64,000 bases of DNA from Brevibacillus formosus (GTDB taxonomy: Bacteria; Bacillota; Bacilli; Brevibacillales; Brevibacillaceae): the NCBI RefSeq assembly GCF_003013405.1, contig NZ_PXZL01000013.1, forward strand, positions 679,673 to 743,672, in the 5' to 3' direction. Position numbers and translations under genes: made by a program. This document shows, one piece after another, positions 1 to 8,533 of this stretch; the stretch's first letter is position 1; each line of letters starts with the position of its first letter. The notes under the pieces are model-generated. The model ran no database searches. It was not told the DNA's origin and saw nothing but the letters and a program-made list of their open reading frames with translations.

Positions 1-2
1 CC

Positions 3-476
3 AAGATTGCGTGTATATCTGGTCCACTGTGGGACCCGCCGTGCGGTCTGGATCGCATGGGCGGTTACCGAAAAGCCATGCGGGCACATGATTTGCCGAT
101 CCATGAAGGATTCGTCGTGGAAGGGGAATTCACAGCCAAGAGCGGTTACGAAGCCATGCGCCGTATTTGTGAGGAAAAAATTCGCCCGACAGCCGTTTTT
201 GTCGCCACAGACCTGATGGCGGTGGGCGTCCTCAATTACTTGTATGACCATGGCATTCGTGTACCAGAAGACATCTCCGTCATGGGCTTCGACAATTTGG
301 AGCTCGCCTCATTATCCCGCCCCATGCTCACCACCGTGCACAATGACCCGTTCATGTACGGAAAAGCCGCAGCAGAGCAGTTACTCAGACAAATCCGCAA
401 TGAACCTGTAGAGAGAATGAGCACCGTCCCACACCATCTCGTGATTCGCCAAACCGTAAGCGCTTTACTGAAGTGA
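3..476 (+). CDS. LacI-family transcriptional regulator, C-terminal part (5' end outside window)
   Basis: The reading frame is open from the window edge and ends at TGA 474-476, so only the effector-binding half is present; the DNA-binding headpiece lies upstream. The fragment reads as the periplasmic-binding-protein-like fold of LacI/GalR regulators. It opens with a strand of the type IACISGP, then a GLDRMGGYRKAM segment typical of the family, FVATDLMAVGVL near the ligand cleft, and VPEDISVMGFDN followed by LTTVHNDP near the end. It lies directly upstream of sugar isomerase, dehydrogenase and ABC uptake genes on the same strand, so it is probably their local repressor, sensing the imported sugar or a derivative. 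The ligand cannot be read from the sequence. Confidence 0.9.
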   Translation, partial: KIACISGPLWDPPCGLDRMGGYRKAMRAHDLPIHEGFVVEGEFTAKSGYEAMRRICEEKIRPTAVFVATDLMAVGVLNYLYDHGIRVPEDISVMGFDNLELASLSRPMLTTVHNDPFMYGKAAAEQLLRQIRNEPVERMSTVPHHLVIRQTVSALLK

Positions 477-540
477 GGCAACAAGTCTTACCATATAGAA
501 GAAGCAACCGAGTTTACTCATTCAAAAGGGGTGAAGAGAT

Positions 541-1509
541 ATGAAGCTTGGCGTATTTACCGTTCTTTTTAGCGAGAAGTCGTTCGAAGAAATGCTGGAT
601 CATGTGAAGGCGGCAGGTTTAGAAGCCGTGGAAATCGGCACAGGCTGCTATCCGGGCAATGCACACTGCAACCTGGATGAGCTGTTGGAAAATCCGGAAA
701 AAAGACGAGCGTACAAAAAAGCAGTAGAGGATCGGGGATTGATAATCAGCGCGCTCAGTTGTCACGGCAACCCGTTGACACCAGATAAAAGCTTTGCGCA
801 GCAGTCCCACGATACGTTTGTGAAAACGGTACAGCTTGCCGAGATGCTGGAGGTGCCTGTGGTCAATTGCTTTTCCGGCACGGCAGGCGACCACGAAGGA
901 GCGAAGTACCCCAGCTGGCCTGTTGCTCCTTGGCCCAATGAGTATCGAGACGTGCTCCATTGGCAATGGAACGAAAAGCTCATCCCGTATTGGCGCGAAT
1001 GGGCTGCTTATGCGACTGAGCATCATGTCAAGGTTGCGTTGGAACTGCATGGCGGCTTTCTCGTCCACACACCAGGGACACTGTTGAAGCTGCGGGAACA
1101 GGTAGGCGAGGGAATCGGGGCAAACTTCGATCCTAGTCATATGTGGTGGCAAGGGATTGATCCAGTAGCTGCAATCAAAATCTTGGGCAAAGAAAAAGCC
1201 ATTTATCATTTCCATGCCAAAGACACGTACATTGACCAGGAAAAAGTGAATATGTACGGGCTGACGGATATGAATTCCTACGCCAATCTACATGAACGTG
1301 CGTGGTATTTCCGGACTGTAGGCTATGGTCATTCACAGCAGACGTGGGCAGATATGATGAGTGCACTGCGCATGAATGGATACGATTATGTCGTGAGCAT
1401 CGAGCACGAGGATGCCATCATGTCGATTGAGGAAGGCTTTCAACGAGCTGTTCAAAATCTGCAGCAAGTCATCTTGCGAGAACCAGTCCAGAATCTGTGG
1501 TGGGTGTAG
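541..1509 (+). CDS. Sugar phosphate isomerase/epimerase family protein (xylose isomerase-like TIM barrel)
   Basis: 322 residues with an ATG start behind GGGGTGAAGAG. The protein reads as an AP-endonuclease-2/xylose-isomerase-like TIM barrel: an N-terminal MKLGVFTVLF strand, ISALSCHGNPL, VALELHGGF, GANFDPSHMWWQG, YHFHAKDTY and a final VVSIEHED. These Glu, Asp and His residues are the usual divalent-metal ligands of the family. Such enzymes isomerise or epimerise sugars or polyols and often sit beside Gfo/Idh/MocA dehydrogenases, as here, where the next gene starts 11 bp downstream. The pair suggests oxidation plus isomerisation of an imported sugar or cyclitol. The exact substrate is unknown; inositol-type or disaccharide-derived keto-sugars are possible. 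Confidence 0.88.
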   Translation: MKLGVFTVLFSEKSFEEMLDHVKAAGLEAVEIGTGCYPGNAHCNLDELLENPEKRRAYKKAVEDRGLIISALSCHGNPLTPDKSFAQQSHDTFVKTVQLAEMLEVPVVNCFSGTAGDHEGAKYPSWPVAPWPNEYRDVLHWQWNEKLIPYWREWAAYATEHHVKVALELHGGFLVHTPGTLLKLREQVGEGIGANFDPSHMWWQGIDPVAAIKILGKEKAIYHFHAKDTYIDQEKVNMYGLTDMNSYANLHERAWYFRTVGYGHSQQTWADMMSALRMNGYDYVVSIEHEDAIMSIEEGFQRAVQNLQQVILREPVQNLWWV

Positions 1510-1520
1510 GAGGGGAGAAT

Positions 1521-2579
1521 ATGACGAATCAGCGCAAATGGAAAATCGGAATCATCGGTGCAGGGGGGATTACAGAAGCACACCTGGAGGCGATCAGGGA
1601 AGAGCCGCGAGCAGAGGTAGTTGCCATTGCAGATATTTCCTCAGAAATGGCTTCCTATCGTGCGAAACGGCATGATATTCCACAAGTTTTCACTGAATAC
1701 GAGACAATGCTACAAGAGTCTGATACAGACGCGATTATTGTTTGTGTCCCGAACTACTTGCATGCAGAAGCAACAAAAAGTGCGCTTGCAGCAGGCAAAC
1801 ACTTGCTATGCGAAAAGCCGATGGCGATGAATGCCCAAGAAGCAGAGGAAATGATCGAAGCCGCGAAGAAAGCAGACAAAATCCTCATGGTAGCACAAAA
1901 CAACCGATTCCGAAGCGATTCCCTGCAAGTCAAAACATGGCTGAAGGAAGGAAAGCTGGGGAACATTTATCATGCCAAGACCGGATGGGTCAGACGAAAT
2001 GGAATACCCGGATGGGGAAGCTGGTTTACGCAAAAAGAATGGGCAGGCGGCGGTCCGTTGATTGACATCGGCGTACATATGCTCGATTTGACCTTATGGC
2101 TCTTGGACCATCCAAAGCCTGTATCCGTCCTCGGACAGACGTACGCGCAATTCGGACCTCACAAACGCGGCTTGTCAGAGTGGGGAAGGATCGATGATAA
2201 CGGGAAGTTTGACGTGGAAGATATGGCAGTGGCGATGATCACCTTTGAGAACGGATTGTCGCTTACGCTCGATGCAAGCTGGGCTTCTCACATCGCAGAG
2301 GAAAACGTTTTCCTTCAACTATATGGACAAGAGGGTGGGGCATCCCTTCGTTTATTGGAGAACCAGTTCACGCTTTACCACGAGTGGAACGGCGTAACTG
2401 CTTCGACAGAATTAACACCAAAACCTCAAAAAGAACGCATACTCTTATTCCGTAATTTCATAGACGCCATCGAAGGGAAAGCAGAGGTTCTCTGCACACC
2501 GGAACAAGCCTTGTACATCAACAGATTGATTGAAGCCATCTACGCATCCGCACAAAAAGGTGAAGCAGTCCGTTTCTAA
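1521..2579 (+). CDS. Gfo/Idh/MocA family NAD(P)-dependent oxidoreductase
   Basis: 352 residues from ATG 1521, chosen because AGGAGGGGAG lies just upstream; a longer in-frame GTG at 1497 would overlap the previous gene. The N-terminal Rossmann fold has GIIGAGGITEAHL (the GxGxxG dinucleotide loop). Next come VVCVPNYLHAEA-type and CEKPMAMNAQEAEEM segments, where the EKP lysine is the conserved catalytic/substrate residue of the family. The C-terminal half has GGGPLIDIGVHMLDL, with the conserved Asp and His. The family oxidises or epimerises sugars and cyclitols with NAD(P). It is close-packed with the upstream isomerase and the downstream ABC uptake genes, so it probably acts on the imported carbohydrate. 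Confidence 0.9.
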   Translation: MTNQRKWKIGIIGAGGITEAHLEAIREEPRAEVVAIADISSEMASYRAKRHDIPQVFTEYETMLQESDTDAIIVCVPNYLHAEATKSALAAGKHLLCEKPMAMNAQEAEEMIEAAKKADKILMVAQNNRFRSDSLQVKTWLKEGKLGNIYHAKTGWVRRNGIPGWGSWFTQKEWAGGGPLIDIGVHMLDLTLWLLDHPKPVSVLGQTYAQFGPHKRGLSEWGRIDDNGKFDVEDMAVAMITFENGLSLTLDASWASHIAEENVFLQLYGQEGGASLRLLENQFTLYHEWNGVTASTELTPKPQKERILLFRNFIDAIEGKAEVLCTPEQALYINRLIEAIYASAQKGEAVRF

Positions 2580-2602
2580 CATGAGCATAGGGGGTTACTT
2601 AG

Positions 2603-3940
2603 ATGAAAGTTGCGAAAAGACTTACATCCGTTGGACTTACCTTATTAATGGCCTTCTCACTGGCAGCATGTTCTTCCACACCTCAGCAAGCTTCTACAGA
2701 TACAACTCCATCACAGCCTTCAACACCAACCGCACCCAAAACAGAGCCAGCACAGCCCACAGCCGAAAAAATCAAGCTTGTCTACGCACGCGGAAAGGAC
2801 GCGACGGATTCCACCAAAAAGCTCGTGGAAGCGTTCCAAAAGGCCCATCCGAATATCGAAGTAGAAATTCGTGAGATGCCTGCTGATTCCGGGCAGAGTC
2901 ATGATCAATACGTCACCATGTTTAGTGCCCAATCCTCCGAGATCGACGTGTTTGACCTCGATGTCATCTGGCCAGCTGAATTCGCACAAGCGGGTTATCT
3001 TCTGCCGCTCGACCGCCTGATGGAACAGGACGGGATCGAAACCGGAAAATATATCAAAGGGGCCATGGATGCCGGGAACTTTGGCGGTCAGCAATGGACC
3101 ATGCCCAAGTTTATCGACGCGGGACTCTTGTTTTACCGCAAAGATCTCGTATCCGAAGCCCCAAAGACGTGGGATGACCTGATTGCCCAAGCAAAAGCAA
3201 CGAAGGGCAAGGGCGGCACGAAGTTCGGCTACTTGATGCAAGCCAAGCAATATGAAGGATTGGTTTGCAATTTTGTCGAGTTCAGTGCATCGTACGGTGG
3301 AAAAATTTTGGATGAACAAGGCAAAGTAGCAGTCAACAATCCAGCTACGATCAAAGGATTGAAAAAAATGATCGAGGTCGTCAAATCTGATTTCGTCCCA
3401 ACCAATATCACCACATTCATGGAGCCGGAATCACACACGGCGTTCCTAGAAGGGCAGGCACCATTTATCCGCAACTGGCCGTATCAGTTCGCGTTGGCGC
3501 AGGATCAGGCCCAGTCCAAAATCGTTGATCAAGTCGGGATCGCTCCGCTGCCAGCAGGCGATGCAGGCTCCGCAGCAGCGCTCGGCGGTTGGATGGGCGG
3601 AATCAACAAGTTCTCGAAGCACCCAAAAGAAGCATGGGAATTCCTCAAATTCATGACAGGTCCAGAGGGTCAGAAAATATCGGCAGTAGAAGGTGGGCTC
3701 GCACCAACCTACCTGCCAGCTTACGAGGATGCCGATGTTCAAAAAGCCAGTCCGTTGTTTGCCAACAAAGATTTCGTCGATGGCGTAAGCGCTGCTGTAT
3801 CCCGTCCAACGACTCCGATCTATCCAAAAATTTCGGAAGTAATCCAGATCGAAGTGTCCAAAGCGCTCGCGGGACAGCAAACAGCCGAGCAAGCGGTGCA
3901 AAACATGGAAACGCAGATGAACGAATTGATCAAAAAATAA
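2603..3940 (+). CDS. Extracellular sugar-binding lipoprotein of an ABC transporter (SBP family 1)
   Basis: 445 residues, ATG behind GGGGGTTACTTAG. The N-terminus is a lipoprotein signal peptide with lipobox LAAC (Cys at about residue 23), followed by a Ser/Thr/Pro/Gln-rich linker to about residue 50. The rest is a family 1 solute-binding fold: an N-terminal KLVYARGKDATDSTKKLV strand-helix, FDLDVIWPAEFAQAGYL and APKTWDDLIAQA. It should be anchored outside the membrane, capturing a carbohydrate and delivering it to the two permeases encoded next. No ATPase gene follows; CUT1 systems in Bacillales commonly share an MsmX-like ATPase encoded elsewhere, which is the likely case here. The ligand is not predictable by eye. 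Confidence 0.92.
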   Translation: MKVAKRLTSVGLTLLMAFSLAACSSTPQQASTDTTPSQPSTPTAPKTEPAQPTAEKIKLVYARGKDATDSTKKLVEAFQKAHPNIEVEIREMPADSGQSHDQYVTMFSAQSSEIDVFDLDVIWPAEFAQAGYLLPLDRLMEQDGIETGKYIKGAMDAGNFGGQQWTMPKFIDAGLLFYRKDLVSEAPKTWDDLIAQAKATKGKGGTKFGYLMQAKQYEGLVCNFVEFSASYGGKILDEQGKVAVNNPATIKGLKKMIEVVKSDFVPTNITTFMEPESHTAFLEGQAPFIRNWPYQFALAQDQAQSKIVDQVGIAPLPAGDAGSAAALGGWMGGINKFSKHPKEAWEFLKFMTGPEGQKISAVEGGLAPTYLPAYEDADVQKASPLFANKDFVDGVSAAVSRPTTPIYPKISEVIQIEVSKALAGQQTAEQAVQNMETQMNELIKK

Positions 3941-4048
3941 GCGGCAACATATGGCGCTTCCAAGGGGGGCTAACCGGCCTCCTTGGAAGTTGCACAACAA
4001 TCTGGCAAGCACAAGCAAGCTTCTAGCGGGAAGGAAGGTGGTGAACGG

Positions 4049-5359
4049 ATGAATCGATCAACCAAAATGTCTCTCTCAGAAAAACAAATGGGGTATTTGC
4101 TGATTTTTCCTGCACTGCTCATCATACTTGTTATCGCGATTTGGCCTGTCATGCGATCCTTTTGGATCAGTCTGCACGACATCCGGTTGAACGACCCGAC
4201 GAAATCAGAGATTCACTCTTCATACGGACTAGATATGGAACGTTACGTCAGCACGTTACCCAATCTGCTCCGGTATATAAAGAGGGAGGCAGAATCTGCA
4301 GAAGGGTCATCAAAGGAAAAACTGAACGCGCTCCAAGCGCAAATCGAACAAACGAACACCTCCCTCAACCAATCAGGCGAGATCGCGAACCGATACCAAA
4401 TGATCGACCAGCTATTGCTGGACTTTAAACCAGTCCCGACAGAACTCAAATATGTGAGCCTCTCAAATGAACAAACAGAGTCTATCAAAACCAGCTTGGC
4501 GGAAGTCAGAGCGGTTCTTTTGCAAATGAGTGAACAAAAGCTGCTTTCGAAGCCAGAGGGTGCTCTTGGCGTGATCCAAGGCATTGAAGCTTCGATTATC
4601 GAGCCCAATTTTGTTGGCTTTGCCTACTACCAAAAGTTTTTAACGGACGCGCGGATGTGGGGGGCTCTGTACAATACGGCGTTTTTTACCGTTATCTCCG
4701 TTGCCATTGAACTGGTGCTCGGCATATTGATTGCATTGTTGATCAATCGACCTTTTCGTGGAAGGAGTCTTGTTCGGGCAACCGTGTTAATTCCGTGGGC
4801 GATTCCGACTGTCATCTCCGCGATGATGTGGAAGTTTTTGTACGATGGGCAGAATGGCATCATCGCCTATCTCTTTGAGCAGGCGGGGCTGATCTCGGAT
4901 ATGGGGATGCTTCTTACGACAAAGGCTGGAGCCATGTTTTCCGTCATTTTGGCAGACGTGTGGAAAACCACGCCGTTCATGGCTTTGCTCATATTCGCTG
5001 GCCTGCAAACGATCCCCCAGAGCTTGTATGAAGCAGCATCTGTCGATGGTGCCACCCGCACCCAGCAATTTTTTCGTATCACGCTTCCGATGCTGAAATC
5101 AACCATTCTGGTGGCGTTATTGTTCCGCACACTTGATGCGTTCCGCGTATTTGACCTGATTTACACGCTGACAGGTGGGGCACCCGGGAACTCGACCGAG
5201 ACCATTTCTATCTACGCGTATAAAACGATGTTTGCTCAAATGAGCTTCGGAGAAGGTTCTGCGCTCGCAGTCATTGTCTTTTTATGTGTGGCATTGATTT
5301 CCATCGGCTATGTCAAAATATTGGGAGCTGATCTGCTGAGTGACGGCAGTGGCAAATAA
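4049..5359 (+). CDS. ABC transporter sugar permease (MalF/UgpA type) with a large extracytoplasmic insert
   Basis: 436 residues from ATG 4049, preferred over an upstream ATG at 3983 because GGAAGGTGGTG sits directly before it and the hydrophobic TM1 follows at the normal distance. The C-terminal half has the permease EAA loop: YEAASVDGATRTQQFFRITLP contacts the shared ATPase. Between TM1 (about residues 15-40) and TM2 there is an unusual hydrophilic, helix-rich stretch of roughly 120 residues, rich in Glu, Gln, Ser and Leu. It occupies the position of the periplasmic P2 loop of MalF but looks coiled-coil-like. Partner permease: the next gene, 12 bp downstream. Confidence 0.92.
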   Translation: MNRSTKMSLSEKQMGYLLIFPALLIILVIAIWPVMRSFWISLHDIRLNDPTKSEIHSSYGLDMERYVSTLPNLLRYIKREAESAEGSSKEKLNALQAQIEQTNTSLNQSGEIANRYQMIDQLLLDFKPVPTELKYVSLSNEQTESIKTSLAEVRAVLLQMSEQKLLSKPEGALGVIQGIEASIIEPNFVGFAYYQKFLTDARMWGALYNTAFFTVISVAIELVLGILIALLINRPFRGRSLVRATVLIPWAIPTVISAMMWKFLYDGQNGIIAYLFEQAGLISDMGMLLTTKAGAMFSVILADVWKTTPFMALLIFAGLQTIPQSLYEAASVDGATRTQQFFRITLPMLKSTILVALLFRTLDAFRVFDLIYTLTGGAPGNSTETISIYAYKTMFAQMSFGEGSALAVIVFLCVALISIGYVKILGADLLSDGSGK

Positions 5360-5371
5360 GGAGTTGATTGG

Positions 5372-6199
5372 ATGCGCAAACATACGGGTCCCTTGTTTTA
5401 CGTGGGTCTACTGCTATTCGTCTTTCTTGTGATGTTTCCGTTTTTATGGATTCTCCTCGCAGCATTGAAGCCACCAGCGGAGCTGTTTGGAGATCGAGCC
5501 TTTCATTTTATCATCCAAAATCCTTCGTTTGACAACTTTGTCCGTGTCTTTACGGAAAGACCGTTTGCCCGTTACTTGTGGAATTCGACTGTCGTGGCGA
5601 CGTTAACCACTCTCTACTCCATTACGATCGCTTCCTTTGCTGCATATGCGATTGCCTGGCTGTCCTTTCGGGGAAAGGCGATTATATTGGGTGTTGTACT
5701 TGCTGTGTCCATGTTTCCGCAGATCGCTACCATCTCACCTATTTTTATGTTCATGCAATCGATGGGCTTAACGAACAGCTACACAGGCCTAATTATTCCT
5801 TATACAACTTTTGCGCTGCCGCTAGCCATCTGGAATTTGACGATCTTTTTCCGCAAAATACCGAGTGATTTGGGCGAAGCAGCCAAAGTAGACGGCGCGA
5901 GCATTTGGCAGACGATGACCAAAGTATTTTTCCCACTCGCCATGCCTGGGGTTTTCACGACCGCCATCCTCGTTTTTATAGCAGCGTGGAATGAATTTTT
6001 GTTCGCCTTGACGTTGAATACGCAGGAAGCGATGAAGACAGTGCCTGTGGGAATCGTCATGTTTCAGGGAATGTTTACAATCCCGTGGGGAGAAATATCT
6101 GCTGCGTCTATTATTGTGACGATCCCGCTTGTGGTGATGGTGTTGATTTTCCAGAAGCGGATTATCTCAGGTTTGACTTCTGGAGCAGTAAAAGAATAA
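5372..6199 (+). CDS. ABC transporter sugar permease (MalG type)
   Basis: 275 residues starting 12 bp after the MalF-type partner; the SD is AAGGAG. Six hydrophobic segments are evident: TM1 is near residues 10-32, and the last ends before IISGLTSGAVKE. The EAA motif reads GEAAKVDGASIWQTMTKVFFPL, as in CUT1 permeases. With the upstream binding lipoprotein and permease it makes the membrane channel of a carbohydrate importer. No nucleotide-binding subunit is encoded nearby, so a shared MsmX-like ATPase is expected from genetics of other Bacillales; this is inference. The operon appears to end here, because the following gene belongs to an unrelated family. Confidence 0.93.
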   Translation: MRKHTGPLFYVGLLLFVFLVMFPFLWILLAALKPPAELFGDRAFHFIIQNPSFDNFVRVFTERPFARYLWNSTVVATLTTLYSITIASFAAYAIAWLSFRGKAIILGVVLAVSMFPQIATISPIFMFMQSMGLTNSYTGLIIPYTTFALPLAIWNLTIFFRKIPSDLGEAAKVDGASIWQTMTKVFFPLAMPGVFTTAILVFIAAWNEFLFALTLNTQEAMKTVPVGIVMFQGMFTIPWGEISAASIIVTIPLVVMVLIFQKRIISGLTSGAVKE

Positions 6200-6281
6200 A
6201 AGGGAGTCATTCAATTATTTGTCTCACAAGTATGATTGTGATACGGTGGAAGCAGCAATCCGAAAGAGAGTTGACGAGCGC

Positions 6282-6710
6282 ATGAATAATCTTACAAAAT
6301 TTCAGATTAACAGGCCTGCCCAAGAATTGTTCGAAGCATTCGTGGACCCGGCGAAAATCGGCAACTTCTGGTTCTCTTCCAGCTCAGCAAGGTGGGAGGA
6401 AGGGAAGAGCATTACGTTATTCTACGATATTTACAACGCAGAAGTGGGGATTACCGTTCACGAAATCGAAGTGAATAAACGAATCGTTTTCCAGTGGGCT
6501 GGAGAAGAAAATATTGTAACGATTACGTTAAAAGCGGTGGATGAAGCCACGACGATCATTGAAGTGAACGAAGAGGGTTTTCAAGAAGAGGATCCAGCGC
6601 TCCTGCAAAAAATGGTCGACAATAAGGAAGGCTGGGTGTACGTCTTAAGCTGTTTGAAGGGGTATCTGGAGCATGGGATCAACACATTAAGAGAAGGGCT
6701 TGTGAAATAG
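6282..6710 (+). CDS. SRPBCC/AHSA1-like START-domain protein
   Basis: 142 residues from ATG 6282 (MNNLTKFQ). A TTG at 6219 in the same frame has a better placed AAGGGAG, but would add 21 residues that do not resemble the family N-terminus, so the start is uncertain. The protein has the Bet v1-like pattern: a hydrophobic strand, NRPAQELFEAFVDPAKIGNFWF, ITVHEIEVNKRIVFQW, and a terminal amphipathic helix after GWVYVLSCLKGYLE. AHSA1/SRPBCC proteins bind hydrophobic ligands or act as stress co-factors; no specific role can be read. It follows the sugar transporter operon but has no obvious functional link to it. Confidence 0.75.
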   Translation: MNNLTKFQINRPAQELFEAFVDPAKIGNFWFSSSSARWEEGKSITLFYDIYNAEVGITVHEIEVNKRIVFQWAGEENIVTITLKAVDEATTIIEVNEEGFQEEDPALLQKMVDNKEGWVYVLSCLKGYLEHGINTLREGLVK

Positions 6711-6818
6711 GTCTGGATGTATTGCGAGAATAAATGAGAAAGCCCGAACCTGGTCTTACCCCTAGGCTAGGCTTGCAGAAAAATAATGAAATCGATTGTA
6801 ACGATTCATCACGAGGAG

Positions 6819-6850
6819 GAACCGTCAAGAATGCACTGACGGTTCTTTCT
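6819..6850 (+). terminator. Rho-independent terminator after the SRPBCC gene
   Basis: Perfect 9-bp arms GAACCGTCA (6819-6827) and TGACGGTTC (6837-6845) around a 9-nt loop, followed by TTTCT. It lies about 110 bp past the stop codon at 6710. Confidence 0.7.
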
Positions 6851-6940
6851 GCTAGTTTTCGTCTTCTCGATATGATTCCTCGATCTCCTCCATCTGAATG
6901 ATCCGTTTACAGCATCTACGGTTAGCCGATCCTAATACCG

Positions 6941-6980
6941 CAACCTGCTGCCGAAATGTCATCGGAGGCAGGTTGTTTAA
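6941..6980 (+). terminator. Second hairpin, probable terminator or insulator before the NLP gene
   Basis: Arms of 14 nt at 6941-6954 and 6962-6975 (CAACCTGC...GCAGGTTG, with one mismatch) enclose a 7-nt loop. A short T-run follows. Together with 6819-6850 it isolates the downstream secreted-protein gene. Confidence 0.55.
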
Positions 6981-7018
6981 TTAGAGCTAAATTCGTTTAT
7001 TTACTGGAATATTTTTCA

Positions 7019-7072
7019 TTTACATACTATTTATCCCATAATATGATTAGTCGAATCAACAAATTGTTGATT
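7019..7072 (+). promoter_or_regulatory. Sigma-A promoter with overlapping palindromic operator
   Basis: TTTACA (7019-7024) and TATGAT (7042-7047) are separated by 17 bp. A perfect 9-1-9 palindrome, AATCAACAA-A-TTGTTGATT, lies at 7054-7072, over the expected start site. This position suits a repressor that controls the NLP gene. No candidate regulator can be assigned. Confidence 0.65.
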
Positions 7073-7099
7073 ACTAAAAATTTTTAGGAGGGATCCAAA

Positions 7100-8449
7100 A
7101 TTAATACGAAAAAAGCTATTTCTAAAGCTACTGTCGTTTCCGTTTTTGCACTTTCAATGCTGTTGAATGCTGGAAATGCAAGTGCAGATGTAATTAGTTC
7201 GCTGCCACAGAATGCATCGCAATTAGAACTGGAGTTTGCACCGTTATATGACTATGATAAAGATGGATGCTATGCCACCTCAGCAATAACCCCTGAGGGG
7301 AGGACTAATCCCGGATTAGCTCTAGGTGGAGACGTGAACGGGAACTGCCGAGACCCTCGACAGCTCGAAAACTCAAATACCTACTCTAGATCCAAAACGA
7401 ATAACGGTTGGACTGCGATTATGTATGCTAGCTATTTTGAAAAAGATCAGTCTACTCTTGGTCCGGCGGCAAGTGGGCACAGACATGACTGGGAACATGT
7501 GGTGGTGTGGATTCAAGATAATCAAATCCAATATGTGTCCCGTTCAGAACATCGTGGTTGGAAAGTAGATCCTCGATCCAACGTACTGTTTGAAAACAAT
7601 CACCCAAAAGTGGTTTACCACAAAGATGGAGGTTCCACTCATTTTATTCGTCTAGCAAACAGTAATGACGAACCACCTGAGAATTATACAGGTAAATGGT
7701 TTTCACCACCGTTAGTTGGATGGGATGGTTATCCGAACCTTCATGTACGAAATACACTGATGCAAACAGACTTTGGATCCGCAACGATTAAAATCAATGA
7801 TGAACGATTCAATGACGCCCTTAACAGTGCAAAACCTCCGGGGATTACTTTTGATGCCTATGCAGATGATTCAAAGCGTAACTTTGTAACATTTTTTGAA
7901 AATTATTCAGGCACAGGCCAGTCTTTTAGAGATTCAGTCTCAAGAAACTGGGTGGGAAGTTATCCAGGCGGAGCATACTTTGAAGATAAAATTTCTAGTG
8001 TAAATTTGGACCCACACACAAGGCTTGTGGGGTATCAACATTCGAATAAAGGCGGATATAGACATACGATCATAAATGATAGTAATGATGTGAAAACCTA
8101 CGATCTCACTACCTTTAATGATACGATATCGTCATACGAAATTGATCCACTTCCACAGCATAGTGTAACGTTTTTACAACATCCGTATAATAATAACGGC
8201 AATTCAGGATATTACTATACCGAAACAGTCTCACAACCTTCATTCGCCAATAGTCCAATTGGTAGTTCTTTTAACGATATGGCTTCAACTGTGATTGTAG
8301 GAGCATATACAAAAGTGGAACTTTTTGAACATGCAAACTATGGTGGGGCTAAAAGAGAATATGTAAATGATACGAATGCTGAACAGGTATTTATCTTGGA
8401 AGGTTTTCATGACAAAGCATCATCATTTAAAATTAGTAATACACGCTGA
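7100..8449 (+). CDS. Secreted NLP (NPP1/Nep1-like) protein with C-terminal beta/gamma-crystallin repeats; ATT start codon
   Basis: 449 residues if translation starts at ATT 7100. An in-frame TAG lies at 7085-7087, and there is no ATG, GTG or TTG before ATG 7157. AGGAGG (7086-7091) is 8 nt before the ATT, and only this start restores a complete signal peptide: a Lys-rich n-region, then VVSVFALSMLL and NAGNASA before cleavage. The NPP1 domain contains the canonical heptapeptide GHRHDWE at residues 126-132, preceded by WTAIMYASYF. Residues from about 255 onward carry four Greek-key-like repeats, for example VTFFENYSGTGQSF and VELFEHANYGGAKREY, typical of beta/gamma-crystallin domains. NLPs of microbes bind plant membrane sphingolipids and can be cytolytic; whether this one is active is unknown. 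Confidence 0.88.
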   Translation: MNTKKAISKATVVSVFALSMLLNAGNASADVISSLPQNASQLELEFAPLYDYDKDGCYATSAITPEGRTNPGLALGGDVNGNCRDPRQLENSNTYSRSKTNNGWTAIMYASYFEKDQSTLGPAASGHRHDWEHVVVWIQDNQIQYVSRSEHRGWKVDPRSNVLFENNHPKVVYHKDGGSTHFIRLANSNDEPPENYTGKWFSPPLVGWDGYPNLHVRNTLMQTDFGSATIKINDERFNDALNSAKPPGITFDAYADDSKRNFVTFFENYSGTGQSFRDSVSRNWVGSYPGGAYFEDKISSVNLDPHTRLVGYQHSNKGGYRHTIINDSNDVKTYDLTTFNDTISSYEIDPLPQHSVTFLQHPYNNNGNSGYYYTETVSQPSFANSPIGSSFNDMASTVIVGAYTKVELFEHANYGGAKREYVNDTNAEQVFILEGFHDKASSFKISNTR

Positions 8450-8492
8450 TTTGGAGAAAAGGTATGTTTCAAAGAAAGATACAAGTTTAAGC

Positions 8493-8530
8493 AGCCAGTC
8501 GTCGGAATTCAACCGGCGACTGGCTGTTTA
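8493..8530 (+). terminator. Rho-independent terminator of the NLP gene
   Basis: Perfect 9-bp arms AGCCAGTCG (8493-8501) and CGACTGGCT (8517-8525), followed by GTTTA. It starts 43 bp after the stop codon. Confidence 0.75.
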
Positions 8531-8533
8531 CAA

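Noticed and set aside
619..1215. Long antisense open frame inside the isomerase gene
   Set aside because: Opposite-strand shadow of the isomerase; low-complexity composition, no SD and no family resemblance.
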